Positions 1 to 9,691 of a stretch of DNA of 64,000 bases are shown in pieces. Every line of letters begins with the position of its first letter. The stretch's first letter is position 1. A program made the translations under genes and the position numbers. Below the pieces are notes generated by a model that was not told the origin of the DNA, searched no databases, and saw only the letters and a program-made list of their open reading frames with translations. Origin of the DNA: Pythium myriotylum (lineage: Eukaryota; Oomycota; Peronosporomycetes; Pythiales; Pythiaceae). The DNA is taken from positions 930,001-994,000 of the forward strand of contig JALJCQ010000027.1 in assembly GCA_023091665.1 (NCBI GenBank), written 5' to 3'.

Positions 1-1451
1 AGTGGCGCCTTGGATAGAAGATCCACAGCGTCCATGGCGACCAAGCCACACTTGCTGGCGGAGAAACACTCGACAGAAGGCAGGAAGCGCAAGCACGTCG
101 CCAGCGTCGCGAGGTTGGCGTTTTCGTCCAAGTGTATGCGCCGCAGCTGCCCTAGCGCGCCGAACTCTTGCGGAAGCTGGTGGATCTGGTTCCGTCGTAA
201 GTCGATCTCCTCGAGGCGCTGGAGGTTCCCGATGCTCTCAGGCAGCAACGTGAGACGGTTGGACTCGACGGTTAACCTCCCAAGGTTCGAGAGTGAGCCG
301 AGGGCCTCGGGAAGCTCGGCCAGCACATTGGCACCCACATGCAGCTCAGTCAGCGCCTCTACCTCGCACAGTTCGTCGGTGAGCGAAGTGAGTCGATTGT
401 GCGAGAGATCCAAGAGTGTCAGGGCCGCACACTTCTCAATGGACGTGGGGACGGACGCGAGCCGGTTGTGACCCAAGTCGAGCACGCGGAGTTGCGTGAG
501 GAGGCCCACACCGACCTGCCATTCGCGCGTGTCTCGCAGCAACTTGAGGTCGCCCTCGACGTACGGCAGTTCGTGGAGAGAGTTCCACGCGAGATGTAGT
601 TCCTGAAGCCCACGCAGCTTCCAGAGCCTCGGTGAGAAAGATGCGATGCGGTTGTGCGAGGCATCGAGAAACGTCAGTGTCGTCGTAGTCTGCAAGCACG
701 ACGGGAGCCGTGTGAGGTGGTTGTGGCTCAGATCGAGATGCTCGAGGCGAATGAGATCTTGGATCCCCGATGGCACGCGCGTGAGCTGATTCCGCGCGAG
801 TGAGAGCCGCGTGAGCGTCGCCAGGTTCCAAATGCGAGAGGACAGCCGCCATGCGTTGAGTCCACTGAGGTCGAGCACGAGCGCTGCGTCCTCGAGATCC
901 TCGGCCTCGTCTACACGGAGCTGCGCGGCTGACCGAGGAAACTTGCGCTTCTCCTTTCTCGCTCGGCGAGGGTCCTCGTCGTCCTCGCCGTCCTGCTCTT
1001 CATCGCCACTGCCCGCGCCATTGGCTTCATTCGCGGTGGTGTCTTCTGCATTGTCGTCCGCCTCTTCAGCGTGGAAGGCGTCGAAGTCCAGTTCTTCGTC
1101 CTCGTCTTCGTCATCTCTTCTGTGTGCATCTCCGACGCCGAGACGAGCGAAGAGTGCTGGCGGCGTCCACGACGACCCGCCCGTACGACGATCCGTGTAG
1201 AGCGTCTGCTGCGTCGCAGGGTCCTCCGTCGTCACGTAGCGCGCACGCAGCAGACGCGCAACGCGGCGGCGGTCGCGCTGGCCACGGAGCCGCGCCTGCA
1301 GACGGACGACGGCGAACGCCATGAACGAGAGGTCTTCCTCCAGCTGGCCATCGTCTTGGGGGAGTGTCCACGAGGTCTCGCCCGTCTCGACGTGGTAGTA
1401 GTACGTGCACTGCGAAGCCTCGTCGAAGGCTTCTTGCCACAGCGAGGACAT
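1..1451 (-). CDS. WW/IQ/leucine-rich-repeat protein, C-terminus beyond window
   Basis: One open frame runs from an ATG at 1451 to the window start (about 483 residues seen). An in-frame TGA lies 17 codons upstream, so this is the first ATG. A WW domain occupies residues 2-33 (W5, a YYY block at 17-19, W28, P31). It is followed by an IQ-like helix (LQARLRGQRDR), a second degenerate WW-like segment (LYTDRRTGGSSWTPP), a strongly acidic linker, and then about ten leucine-rich repeats of the LxxLxLxxNxL type (for example LTRLSLARNQL, LEHLDLSHNHL). No signal peptide is visible, so it is probably a cytoplasmic scaffold. The WW domains would bind proline-rich ligands and the IQ helix calmodulin-like proteins; both are family inferences. 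No intron is needed in the visible part. The exact family is not recognised. Confidence 0.8.
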   Translation of the reverse strand, partial: MSSLWQEAFDEASQCTYYYHVETGETSWTLPQDDGQLEEDLSFMAFAVVRLQARLRGQRDRRRVARLLRARYVTTEDPATQQTLYTDRRTGGSSWTPPALFARLGVGDAHRRDDEDEDEELDFDAFHAEEADDNAEDTTANEANGAGSGDEEQDGEDDEDPRRARKEKRKFPRSAAQLRVDEAEDLEDAALVLDLSGLNAWRLSSRIWNLATLTRLSLARNQLTRVPSGIQDLIRLEHLDLSHNHLTRLPSCLQTTTTLTFLDASHNRIASFSPRLWKLRGLQELHLAWNSLHELPYVEGDLKLLRDTREWQVGVGLLTQLRVLDLGHNRLASVPTSIEKCAALTLLDLSHNRLTSLTDELCEVEALTELHVGANVLAELPEALGSLSNLGRLTVESNRLTLLPESIGNLQRLEEIDLRRNQIHQLPQEFGALGQLRRIHLDENANLATLATCLRFLPSVECFSASKCGLVAMDAVDLLSKAP

Positions 1452-1596
1452 GCTATGGAGAGCGTGAAGCGTCGCGATCCTTTGAGATTGAAGAAGTGGC
1501 CGTCAACTCGGAATAGATTAAGTAGTCAGATATGCAGACTGACACGCAAGGCACTAGTTCGAGAGCACGCTATCCGTAGGTTGCGGGGCTCGTGGA

Positions 1597-2058
1597 TCAC
1601 TCGTCTTCTTCGCGCCAAGCGGAACGAACGCTCATGGCCATGAGCTCGGCGACGAGGCCGTCGATGTCGATGGCGTCCGTGGCAGACACGGCCCTGATGG
1701 GGGTCGCGAGCTCTCTCTCGAGCCGCTCGAGCTCGCGGTGGTGCTGCCCCACGGCCGCGCGCAGCTCGCCCTCCTGCTCGTCGGCGCGCGCGACACGTCG
1801 CTCGTACTTAATGATGGCAGCCTTACGCGCTTGGTTGCGCGCCTGCAGATTGCGCGCGGTGTCGGAGTCGGCATGCGCAGCCGCGAGGATCTGCTCGCTG
1901 TGGCGCAGTGCGGCCTGCTCGTCGGCGAGGCTCTGGCGCCAGTAGGCGCGCTCCTTGGCCTTGAGCGCGAGCACGGCGTCCAGCAGCGCCGCCTTCTCGC
2001 GCAGCAGCATGGCGATGGCCTCTCGGCACGCGGCGATGGAGGCCTCGGTGTCGGTCAT
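1597..2058 (-). CDS. small coiled-coil protein, unknown function
   Basis: The 153-residue frame starts at MTDTEASIAACREA. An in-frame ATG 26 codons upstream would translate a homopolymeric tract as a proline run and is judged less likely. Almost the whole protein is predicted helical coiled coil: residues about 5-45 and 55-125 are rich in Ala, Glu, Arg and Leu with heptad spacing, and the acidic tail ends REEDE. There is no signal peptide, membrane segment or catalytic motif. I do not recognise the family; a small subunit of a trafficking or cytoskeletal complex would fit the composition but nothing identifies it. Confidence 0.6.
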   Translation of the reverse strand: MTDTEASIAACREAIAMLLREKAALLDAVLALKAKERAYWRQSLADEQAALRHSEQILAAAHADSDTARNLQARNQARKAAIIKYERRVARADEQEGELRAAVGQHHRELERLERELATPIRAVSATDAIDIDGLVAELMAMSVRSAWREEDE

Positions 2059-2082
2059 GGTTGGGAAGTGGACATCGCGATC

Positions 2083-2103
2083 GGGGGGGGGGGGGGGGGG
2101 GGG
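2083..2103. repeat. poly-G homopolymer, 21 bases
   Basis: An uninterrupted run of 21 G on the plus strand lies just upstream of the coiled-coil gene's start at 2058. The length is likely to be unstable in sequencing and replication, and it may be inaccurate in the assembly. Confidence 0.9.
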
Positions 2104-2280
2104 AAGATGGCTACACTGCAACGAGGAGCCTCTCATAACTAGTCAGCAAAGGGATTATCCGGACAAGAATTTTGGAAATGTGGCTCAAATGAACTTCTAG
2201 TGAAAATGGCTTTCTCATTATCCGGATAAGGAACGGCAACTTCGATACGCGTTATGCCATTACATTTGACACTCATCTAA

Positions 2281-3777
2281 TTAGTCGTGGGTCGAGCCGA
2301 CCGAGCTCGTCCCGGCCCTCTGCTGCTGGAGCAGTATGCGCTGGGTCTTGGCCACCTCGGCGATGCGGTTCTCGTTGATCGTCAGCCGCTCTTCCAGCAC
2401 CGTGAGCGTCTGCGTGATGATCTCAAGCTGCCCGATGATGTGCTGCAGCGTGCCCGCCGTGTCTTCCGGAATTGATCGCGGGGCCGTTGATGACGATGAC
2501 GGTGCCGGAGACGTCCGCCCGTTTGACCGCTCGTGGGCGGGGCTGGGAGAGCGGATGCCTTGATCAGGAAGCACCGGCTTCGGATGGCACGGAGCAGGCG
2601 GGGCGGACGAAGGCGTTGGCGGCGGAGACAAGGCCTCATCTGGAAGAGAGGGAGCGGGCTTCTTCGACATCACGACGGAAGGAGAGGCGAATCCGTTGCG
2701 GTCGAGTGTCGGTGATGTCGGAGGAAACGAGTGAGAAGCCGACTGTCGACTAGGCACGACCGGTGGTCTCGGCGTCGACGTCGGATGCAGCGGTCTTGTG
2801 GGGCCGGAGTTACCTGAGGAGGCCCGTTGGTTCTGCAATGCCGCTGACGGCACGACATTCGGCTCGTCGACGTTCAAGCACTTGTCCATGTCGGCCTCCC
2901 AGACCATCACAAACGAGTCGACCGACCCGGATGCGATGAATTTACTGTCTGGGGAGAACTTGGCGCAGTTGACGGCGCCGTCGTGGCCGTGGAGCGTATA
3001 CAGCACTTGGCCTTCTCGCACGTCCCAGATTCGGATCGTTTGATCGTTCGAAGTGGAGAGCAGATAGTTTCCTGTAGGGTGAAAAGATATGCTGGTGATG
3101 TTCGCGTCGTGGGCACGGTAGTGGTGTACGAGCCGAGCCGACCGAATATCCCACATGTTGATTGTTCGGTCATAGCTGCAAGAGGCGACCGCGTTGCCAT
3201 CCGGGTGGAAGCGCACGCAGTTGACGATGCCGGCGTGCTCGTAGAACGTGTGGAGACACATGCGCTTTTCCTTGTCCCACAGCTTGACCGTCTTGTCATC
3301 GCTCGCAGACACAATTTGGTGGGTGTCTGGAGAGAACCTGGCGCAGCGCACCCAGTTACTGTGGCCAGTGAGTGAGCACTGGAAGCGGCGCGTCGGTAGC
3401 GACCAGACCTTGATGGACATGTCGTCCGACGCCGTGAGCAATTCCTTCGCGCAATAGGAAAAGCTGACGCTGCGCACGGCGCCGGCGTGGGCCTTGATCG
3501 TGACAGACTCGCCTTTGACTGTCGGCGTCCAAAGTCGGACTGTTCGGTCCTGCGAGGCCGAGGCCAAGACGTCGCCCGTCGGAGAGAAGTTGACGTCGTA
3601 CACGGGGCCTTTGTGACCGAAATACCGGTAAGCTCGGAGCTGTGGGCGGAAGTTCCAGATCATGACGGAGCAGTCGAGCGACGCCGACACGAGCTGCTGC
3701 ATGTTCGGGTGGAAGCTCACGGACGTGACGGCCGACTTGTGGCCGCGGAACGTGCGCTCGAGCGACGGGTTCTCCAT
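2281..3777 (-). CDS. POC1: POC1-like centriolar WD40 protein
   Basis: The 498-residue intronless frame has seven WD40 repeats over residues about 1-300, each with GH...WD-type signatures (FRGHKSAVTSVSFHP, YFGHKGPVYDVNFSP, LTGHSNWVRCARFSPD, LHGHDGAVNCAKFSPD). A low-complexity Pro/Ser linker follows, then a C-terminal coiled coil (about 440-490, core LQHIIGQLEIITQTLTVLEE). The seven-blade propeller plus this terminal helix is the POC1 architecture. POC1 sits in the centriole or basal-body wall and stabilises triplet microtubules, consistent with an organism that makes flagellated zoospores. An alternative would be another WD40 protein with a coiled coil, but the C-terminal motif argues for POC1. 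Confidence 0.88.
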   Translation of the reverse strand: MENPSLERTFRGHKSAVTSVSFHPNMQQLVSASLDCSVMIWNFRPQLRAYRYFGHKGPVYDVNFSPTGDVLASASQDRTVRLWTPTVKGESVTIKAHAGAVRSVSFSYCAKELLTASDDMSIKVWSLPTRRFQCSLTGHSNWVRCARFSPDTHQIVSASDDKTVKLWDKEKRMCLHTFYEHAGIVNCVRFHPDGNAVASCSYDRTINMWDIRSARLVHHYRAHDANITSISFHPTGNYLLSTSNDQTIRIWDVREGQVLYTLHGHDGAVNCAKFSPDSKFIASGSVDSFVMVWEADMDKCLNVDEPNVVPSAALQNQRASSGNSGPTRPLHPTSTPRPPVVPSRQSASHSFPPTSPTLDRNGFASPSVVMSKKPAPSLPDEALSPPPTPSSAPPAPCHPKPVLPDQGIRSPSPAHERSNGRTSPAPSSSSTAPRSIPEDTAGTLQHIIGQLEIITQTLTVLEERLTINENRIAEVAKTQRILLQQQRAGTSSVGSTHD

Positions 3778-4157
3778 GGCGCCGCTGAGCTCGAGAAGGC
3801 AGAAAGGCCGACGAAGATGCCACGGAGATCGCGCCGGCCGTCACCACGAGCGGAGCCGTTTCTCGACTCGAGGTGTTGGCGCTTTTTGCCCACGACGTTT
3901 TGAATGTTATGTTGCGCGAAAGGACCGGGAGGTAATGTTGCGTGAATGTATCGGATCCTTGTGGTTGAAGTGGGAAGTGATGTCAACCTTCCACATGAAC
4001 GAACAGAGGAAAAGAAGAGCGCCAAGCATCAACATTATGTTCTGTGTTTCTCCGTATTACCATGTAGAGGCGCTCTTAATTGCAAACCGAATAGGGCCGT
4101 CGAGGCAATCGAGCTTAAGTTCCTAGCAGGTCCAGGCTCGTCAAATCTCTTCTGGGC
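3778..4157. other. spacer between SOD 3' end and POC1 5' end
   Basis: This 380 bp stretch must hold the POC1 promoter and the SOD 3' untranslated region. It contains no convincing coding frame or RNA gene. Several CATTCA/ACATTA-like AT-rich patches occur about 120-180 bp upstream of the POC1 ATG, but none is a clear initiator. Confidence 0.5.
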
Positions 4158-4911
4158 CTACTTCTTGGCGGCAAGGAAGCGCTCCTCGACGTTCTTCCAG
4201 TTGACGACCTTCCAGATCTCCTTCAAGTAGTCCGGGCGCACGTTCTTGTACTGGAGGTAGTAAGCGTGCTCCCACACATCCACACTATCGACAAAGGAAA
4301 AGACAGCAACCGTCAGAGCTCTGCACGCCAATTCAAAAGTTCACGCAAGTTCCTTACCCGAGCAGCGGGACGAGGCCCGTGGTGGAGAGAGGGTCCTGGT
4401 TGGGGAGCGTCGCGATCACCACGCGCTTCTGCTCCTTCGAGTAACCGAGCCATCCCCAGCCTGATCCCTGCACAGCCGCAGTCTTGGCCGAGAAGGTCTT
4501 CTTGAAGTCGTCGAAGTTGCCGAACTCAGCTTCGATGGCCTTGCGAAGGTCGCCCTCTGGCTCGCCGCCTCCGCCCTCCTTCGGCGGCGCGAGGTTCGTC
4601 CAGAAGATCGAGTGGTTGATGTGGCCGCCACCGTTGAACTTGAGCGCTGGCTGCAGAGCGATCAGCTTGGCGTGGTCGCCCTTGTGCTCGGCCTCGGCGT
4701 ACTGCTCCAACGCCACGTTGTAGTTGGTGACGTAGGCCTGGTGGTGCTTCTGGTGGTGGAGCTGCATGATCTCGCCCGAGATCACGGGCTCGAGCGCGCC
4801 GAAGTCGTACGGGAGATCCGGGAGCTTGACCGTGGCAATGCCTCGCGTCGCCACGGCGCGCTGCTGCTTCACGGCGCCCACGGCCGCGCGCTTGATCATC
4901 GTCGTCGCCAT
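4158..4911 (-). CDS. mitochondrial iron/manganese superoxide dismutase, two exons
   Basis: Exons 4911..4358 and 4284..4158 are joined across a 73 bp GT-AG intron (4357..4285) that splits a Gly codon, giving 226 residues. The basic N-terminus ([10 protein letters not shown]... with RG near 24) looks like a mitochondrial presequence. Metal ligands are His52 (in [10 protein letters not shown]), His100 ([11 protein letters not shown]), Asp187 and His191 (DVWEHAYY). GGGHINHS and QGSGWGWLG are more typical of the Mn form than the Fe form. It would dismutate superoxide to peroxide and oxygen in the mitochondrial matrix. The second exon supplies the last two ligands, so the intron call is essential. 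Confidence 0.95.
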
Positions 4912-4991
4912 TTGTTCTCGATGCTTCGCTCGTCCAACTGCGCGAGGCTCGTGCGGTGGAGCTGCTCGAGCGATCTAATCGTCAAACCAGC

Positions 4992-5076
4992 CTGTTTCAA
5001 ACACCATATGATGCACTGTTGAAAACACTTGACCAGCTGTTTCAAACACCACGTGATGCACTGTTGGAAACACTTG
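4992..5076. repeat. short tandem duplication, 45 bp period
   Basis: CTGTTTCAAACACC...GATGCACTGTTG.AAACACTTG occurs twice in tandem (4992..5036 and 5037..5076) with two or three differences. It lies just upstream of the SOD gene in non-coding sequence. No function is evident. Confidence 0.8.
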
Positions 5077-5978
5077 TTGGAATGTTATGTGGACCACAAG
5101 GAATGAGACGACCACCTCACGATCATGTGGCCCACTCTTCAGTTGAACCTGAGTTGGGTTGGGCTGAGAACGAAGTGCCTGGGTGCAGTGAATTCTTTCA
5201 GGCTTGAGGTGTCTAATCCGGTTCGTGATGGGCTTCACGACAGCGAAGGCTTCTGAAGATGTGGCCAGTGATCACTCAGAGATATCGGGTCCTTAGAAGT
5301 CGAAGGAGAGTCTAGTACTGTACCAGCCGCGAATGTCTCGAGTCTTCGAAAGAGACCATGACTAGACTGTACATTTACCAGCCACGGGCATCAAGCCATC
5401 GGCCTTTCCAGCGGATGGACGGATTAGGATGATGTCTCTGTGGTCGACCTCAGCTTTGACGGTTGAAGTTGCAAGCGATAGCATCGTGATTGCTGCGTCT
5501 GGGAATTCCAGTGCGAAGCTCGTCAGGACTCTGGATCTTCAACCGAATCAGTTCGTTGTGGAAGCGAAGCCGTCTCATGTCACTTGATTGTTTTCGCGCA
5601 GTGACGCGAATGCTCACGGCACCTGAAGAACCGGATTCGCGTCTCACCATCTGGACCAAGCTTGACGTCAACAGTGCCAACTTCAAGACCTTGCTTTAAG
5701 AACCTTGTCGATGAAGCGCTTGACTGCAACACAACCACACTATTGGTTGACGCATCATTAAACCGGAGCATGGGATGCTCACAAACCACTCGAAAAGAAA
5801 CATGCAATGAGGAGGATCGGAACGCGAAAGAGTTGCACGTGGGCATTTGACGTCAAGGGTGGAAGATGGAAGGACTTCGGGTGGGCGGCTGCGCGGAGTG
5901 ATCCCCTCCCTTCTCACGGCACCCCGAGGTCTCTCGCTCGAGGATTGACATTGGTCCGGTGGTCTCTGGCTGCATCAG
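5077..5978. other. intergenic region before the lipase cluster
   Basis: This 900 bp has no supported gene. A minus-strand open stretch at 5580..5846 and an overlapping one at 5450..5686 can be read, but they have no recognisable domain. They could be remnants of a repeat. The SOD promoter (right to left) and the first lipase promoter (left to right) must share this interval. Confidence 0.5.
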
Positions 5979-5994
5979 TCATTCCGCCATTTAC
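5979..5994 (+). promoter_or_regulatory. oomycete initiator plus flanking promoter element of lipase 1
   Basis: TCATTCC at 5979..5985 followed at once by GCCATTTACC closely resembles the oomycete core promoter (Inr YCAYTYY plus a downstream CAWTTT-type flanking element). It lies 43-58 bp before the ATG at 6037 and downstream of the earlier in-frame ATG at 5959, so it supports 6037 as the translated start. Confidence 0.6.
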
Positions 5995-6036
5995 CAGCAA
6001 CGCAACAAGTCTCCAAGTTCTCAGGACTCGACCGCA

Positions 6037-7491
6037 ATGCGCGCACTGCTGGCTTTCGTCGTACTCGCTCTGTCGACCTTATCAGCCTACGTCCAGGCTG
6101 ACAACAAATACCCCATTGTCCTCGTCCACGGCTTCGCTGGCTGGGGGCGCGACGAGCTTCTGGGCATCAAGTACTGGGGAGGCCTGCAAGGAGATATCCA
6201 AGAACAACTCAAGGCGCAAGGATACACCGTCTACACTGCCGCCGTTGGGCCTTTCTCCTCCAACTGGGACCGTGCCTGCGAGCTTTACGCGCAGATCAAG
6301 GGTGGGCAGGTCGACTACGGCGTCAACCACGTCAAGACTCATGGGCACGCACGCTACGGCCGCAACTACACAGGGCTGTACCCACAGTGGGGAACTGTCG
6401 GAGCTGATGGAAAGATCAACAAGATCCATCTCTTTGGCCACAGCATGGGTGGTCAGACTATCCGTATGTTGACTCAGCTATTGAACAAGGGCAGCAAGGG
6501 TGCGCCCACGGCGGAGGACGCATCCACGCACCCGCTCTTCGCAGGCGGGAAGGACTGGGTTCACTCGGTGACAACGCTCTCTTCGCCCAACCAGGGAACC
6601 ACCCTCGCCGACGGTTTCTCGGAGATCGGCGATCTTGTTAAGGACCTCATCATTGGCGTCTTCTCCGTGCTTGGCGTCGCAGGCGACGTGACGACCAGTG
6701 TGTACGACGTGAAGCTCGACCAGTGGGGCATCGGCGCGAAGCAATCCACCGAGACTATCACCCAGTACATCAATCGCGTGTTCTCCAGTGGACTCTTCCG
6801 TCCGGGTTTCAAGGATATTAGTCTGTGGTCGCTATCAACGGGCGGTGCCAAGGAAGAGAGCACGTGGGTCCAGACACTGCCCAATGTGTACTACTACAGC
6901 TACGCAAACGAGGACACGTACTCATGGCGAGACCTGCTCTTGCGCAAGATCCAACTGCCCAACTTGCTCACGATGCTGTTGCCTCTGCAGCCCCTCGCCA
7001 CCTTCATTGGCGGTCGGTACGCCCCAAACAACGGGTTCAGTGAAGACTGGCAGCAGAACGACGGAGTCGTACCGACTATTTCAATGAGCAAGGACTCGGT
7101 GGGCGGCTCGCGCACGTTCGACGGTTCGACAGTCATTGGCCAGTGGAACATCATGCCGTCACTCACATCAATGGATCACTTGGCCGTCATTGGTATCACT
7201 CTGCACGCTCAGGTCAAAGACTTCTACACTGCGCACGCCAAGCTGCTTGCCAGCCTGCCAGTATCGGGAACGTCTCGAAACCTGGCTGATGCCGTGCCTG
7301 TAACTGCTCCATCTGACACTGTGTACGCTGTCATGAACGCTGTGTCTGCGCTGAACCAGGCGGCGAGCAGCATCAAGACCAAGAACGATCTCCAGACACT
7401 TTGTAACACCAAGGCCACGAACAAGCAGGCTGCCAACTACTGTCAGTCAATGCTTAGCCAGAACGTGACGCGCCGTTCGCTGCGCGGTTGA
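6037..7491 (+). CDS. secreted lipase 1, bacterial (Geobacillus/Staphylococcus-like) family
   Basis: The protein has 484 residues. Residues 1-21 (MRALLAFVVLALSTLSAYVQA) form a signal peptide. The alpha/beta-hydrolase fold matches bacterial lipase families I.5/I.6: PIVLVHGFAGWGRDE near 26-40, nucleophile Ser136 in GHSMGG, acid Asp342 in NDGVV, and His381 in MDHLAVIG. The zinc-site residues of that family are all present (Asp78 in SSNWDRA, His98, His104 in HGHARYG, Asp228 in KLDQWG). The acidic calcium-site residues that follow the catalytic His in bacterial enzymes are absent. It should hydrolyse acylglycerols outside the cell. It is the first of three tandem paralogues. The bacterial resemblance suggests ancient lateral transfer, but this was not tested. 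Confidence 0.92.
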   Translation: MRALLAFVVLALSTLSAYVQADNKYPIVLVHGFAGWGRDELLGIKYWGGLQGDIQEQLKAQGYTVYTAAVGPFSSNWDRACELYAQIKGGQVDYGVNHVKTHGHARYGRNYTGLYPQWGTVGADGKINKIHLFGHSMGGQTIRMLTQLLNKGSKGAPTAEDASTHPLFAGGKDWVHSVTTLSSPNQGTTLADGFSEIGDLVKDLIIGVFSVLGVAGDVTTSVYDVKLDQWGIGAKQSTETITQYINRVFSSGLFRPGFKDISLWSLSTGGAKEESTWVQTLPNVYYYSYANEDTYSWRDLLLRKIQLPNLLTMLLPLQPLATFIGGRYAPNNGFSEDWQQNDGVVPTISMSKDSVGGSRTFDGSTVIGQWNIMPSLTSMDHLAVIGITLHAQVKDFYTAHAKLLASLPVSGTSRNLADAVPVTAPSDTVYAVMNAVSALNQAASSIKTKNDLQTLCNTKATNKQAANYCQSMLSQNVTRRSLRG

Positions 7492-8022
7492 TGTCTTTGT
7501 TCCTTCCAGCGATTTGTCGAGTACGGCGCTTTTAAGTGTTTTCAATTCTTTCTGATGCTCATAAGTAATCTGTTCTCTCCTTCATGTTCGCTGGTCATCC
7601 AACATGAAAATCTATGCCACAAACGTCACCTACGCGGTGTTGGCCACTTCCCAAGCTCATCCCATTGAGTGGGGAGGCTGTTGCATCGGCATCGCCACTT
7701 TCGACAGCACCGCAGAGCCACGTGGTGCGTCGCGCCACATAGAATTGACGCGGCGTTTGTGGTTGACGCAGTTCGGCTTCCGTAAAACGATCCACAGAGT
7801 TCTCCCGTGACGTGTTGATCAAGGTTCCCATTGCATCACGCGGTGAAATGGGTTCAGTTCTTCAAGAGAACGTTCATTGGCCAAAACGGCTCCTAGTTAG
7901 TGACTACATCCATTGTATGGGCACTCCATCGAGGTACCAGTCGTCCCGCACTTCGTGCAGAGGCCGGAATGATGGTGACGGGAATAGCTTCGCCGAGTTC
8001 TCGGAGCAGATCCCGACGCGCC
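7492..8022. other. spacer between lipases 1 and 2
   Basis: This 530 bp contains only short overlapping frames with no homology signal. It should hold the lipase 1 terminator and the lipase 2 promoter. The lipase 2 frame stays open leftwards to an ATG at 7900, so the transcript start probably lies in the last 150 bp. Confidence 0.5.
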
Positions 8023-9468
8023 ATGGACCACGTCCACACGCTGCTCAACTTCTTTTCGCGACCCCGCGACGCGCCGTCGCAGCCGCGGAACCGCCACCCG
8101 ATCGTGCTGGTGCACGGCTTCGGGGGCTGGGGCCGCGACGAAGGCCTGCTGCTCACCTACTGGGGCTGTGTGCAAGGCGACATCCAGGAACACTTGAAAG
8201 CCCATGGACATCGGGTGTACACGGCTGTCGTCGGGCCCTTCTCCTCCAATTGGGATCGCGCCTGCGAGCTCTATGCGCAAATCAAAGGAGGACGAGTCGA
8301 CTACGGCGCTAACCACTCGGCGATGCACGGCCACGCTCGCTTCGGCCGCACTTTCCCGGGGCTGTATCCGGAGTGGGGCGACGTCGGGGCAGATGGAAGG
8401 ATCAACAAAGTCCATCTCATCGGCCACAGTATGGGCGGGCAGACAATCCGCATGTTGGCGCAATTGCTGAACAAGGGAAGCCGCGGAGCTCCCGTGGAAG
8501 AAAATGAGTTGACCCACCCGTTGCTTGCCGGAGGGAAGGACTGGGTGCATTCCATCACTACGATCTCCACCCCGAACCAAGGCACATTGCTGGCCGACGG
8601 CTTCTCCGAGGTGGGCAACCTGGTCAAGAACTCACTCGTCGGGGTCTTCTCGGCGTTGGGAATGTCGGGCTCGATCGTCGACGCCTACCACGACGTGCAG
8701 CTGGACCAGTGGGGCATCAAACCTAAACAGCCTAACGAGACTTTCACAGCTTATTGGAGCCGAATCTGGAACAGTAACATCTTCAAACCCGGCTTCCGAG
8801 ACGTGGCGTTGTGGTCACTGTCGACCCCTGGTGCAGCTGACGAGAACATGTGGGTCGAAACACTTCCGTCTGTCTACTACTTCAGCTTTGCAAACGTCGA
8901 CACGAGAGCTCATTGCGACGAGTGGCTTCAAGAATCTCATGAGCCCAATCCACTCACGATGCTGCTCGCGCTCCAGCCATTAGCGAAGTTTCTCGGGGGC
9001 CCGTACTGCCTCAAGCACGGCTTCTCAACAGAATGGCAGGCAAACGATGGAGTCGTTCCCACGGTCTCCATGGCCACCGACGCCATTGGCGCCTCCGTGG
9101 TGTTCAACGGAGTCGCTGAGCGAGGCAAGTGGAATCAAATGCCGATGCTCGATCCTCTTGACCACATGGCGGTGATCGGACTCACGCTGCACACCCAGAT
9201 TCTACCGCTCTACGAGCTCCACGCACAGATTCTCCGCGACCTCCCAGATGAGCTCGGAGACTCATCCTCTTCTCACCTGGCGCCCACGCCTTCGAATCGC
9301 GACATCACGGCTCGTCTGGCGGCCCTAACGACCAGCTCAGCCCGATTCGAGACCCCGATTGGGGTCGCCGCGCAGTATGCGCTGACTATCCACCAAGTGG
9401 CTCTGGCGCACTGCAAGGCCGCGCTCAAGGCCCGCTCCGCGCGCCGTGAACCCTCAGAAGAAACGTAG
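8023..9468 (+). CDS. lipase 2, no signal peptide, bacterial-type family
   Basis: From MDHVHTLLNFFSRP the product is 481 residues; an in-frame ATG at 7900 would add 41 Arg/Ser-rich residues. The family motifs are kept: HPIVLVHGFGGWGRDE, SSNWDRACELYAQ, HGHARFGRTFPGLYPEWG, nucleophile GHSMGG, LDQWGIK, NDGVVPTVSM, LDHMAVIG. The triad and the four zinc-site positions are therefore intact. Neither start gives a secretion signal, unlike lipase 1, so a cytosolic or unconventional location is inferred. The C-terminal 80 residues are unlike those of the paralogues and are Ala/Arg-rich. It is a tandem duplicate of its neighbours. Confidence 0.88.
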   Translation: MDHVHTLLNFFSRPRDAPSQPRNRHPIVLVHGFGGWGRDEGLLLTYWGCVQGDIQEHLKAHGHRVYTAVVGPFSSNWDRACELYAQIKGGRVDYGANHSAMHGHARFGRTFPGLYPEWGDVGADGRINKVHLIGHSMGGQTIRMLAQLLNKGSRGAPVEENELTHPLLAGGKDWVHSITTISTPNQGTLLADGFSEVGNLVKNSLVGVFSALGMSGSIVDAYHDVQLDQWGIKPKQPNETFTAYWSRIWNSNIFKPGFRDVALWSLSTPGAADENMWVETLPSVYYFSFANVDTRAHCDEWLQESHEPNPLTMLLALQPLAKFLGGPYCLKHGFSTEWQANDGVVPTVSMATDAIGASVVFNGVAERGKWNQMPMLDPLDHMAVIGLTLHTQILPLYELHAQILRDLPDELGDSSSSHLAPTPSNRDITARLAALTTSSARFETPIGVAAQYALTIHQVALAHCKAALKARSARREPSEET

Positions 9469-9691
9469 AAGCTTTATATTAGTGGATGAGATGAGATTCC
9501 CAACTCATCTCTCGTGTGCTGGGTGCACCGAGCGTTCATTGGATGAAAAGCATTTAGCCTAGAGTGATGATTATCTGAGAATTCTAAATCTCAGCGCGAA
9601 AGAAGGAAGCCATGGACAGGCCACCCACAGGCCCTCGAGACGAGAAGGAGGCCATTCGCGAATCCGCTCCGCCGCCGCAACCAGCTTCACC

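Noticed and set aside
2059..2136. Longer N-terminus for the small coiled-coil protein
   Set aside because: It would translate the poly-G tract as a proline run; the internal MTDTE start is more natural.
5450..5846. Minus-strand frames before lipase 1 as a retroelement protease remnant
   Set aside because: A faint resemblance only, no DTG/DSG motif and no neighbouring retroelement sequence.
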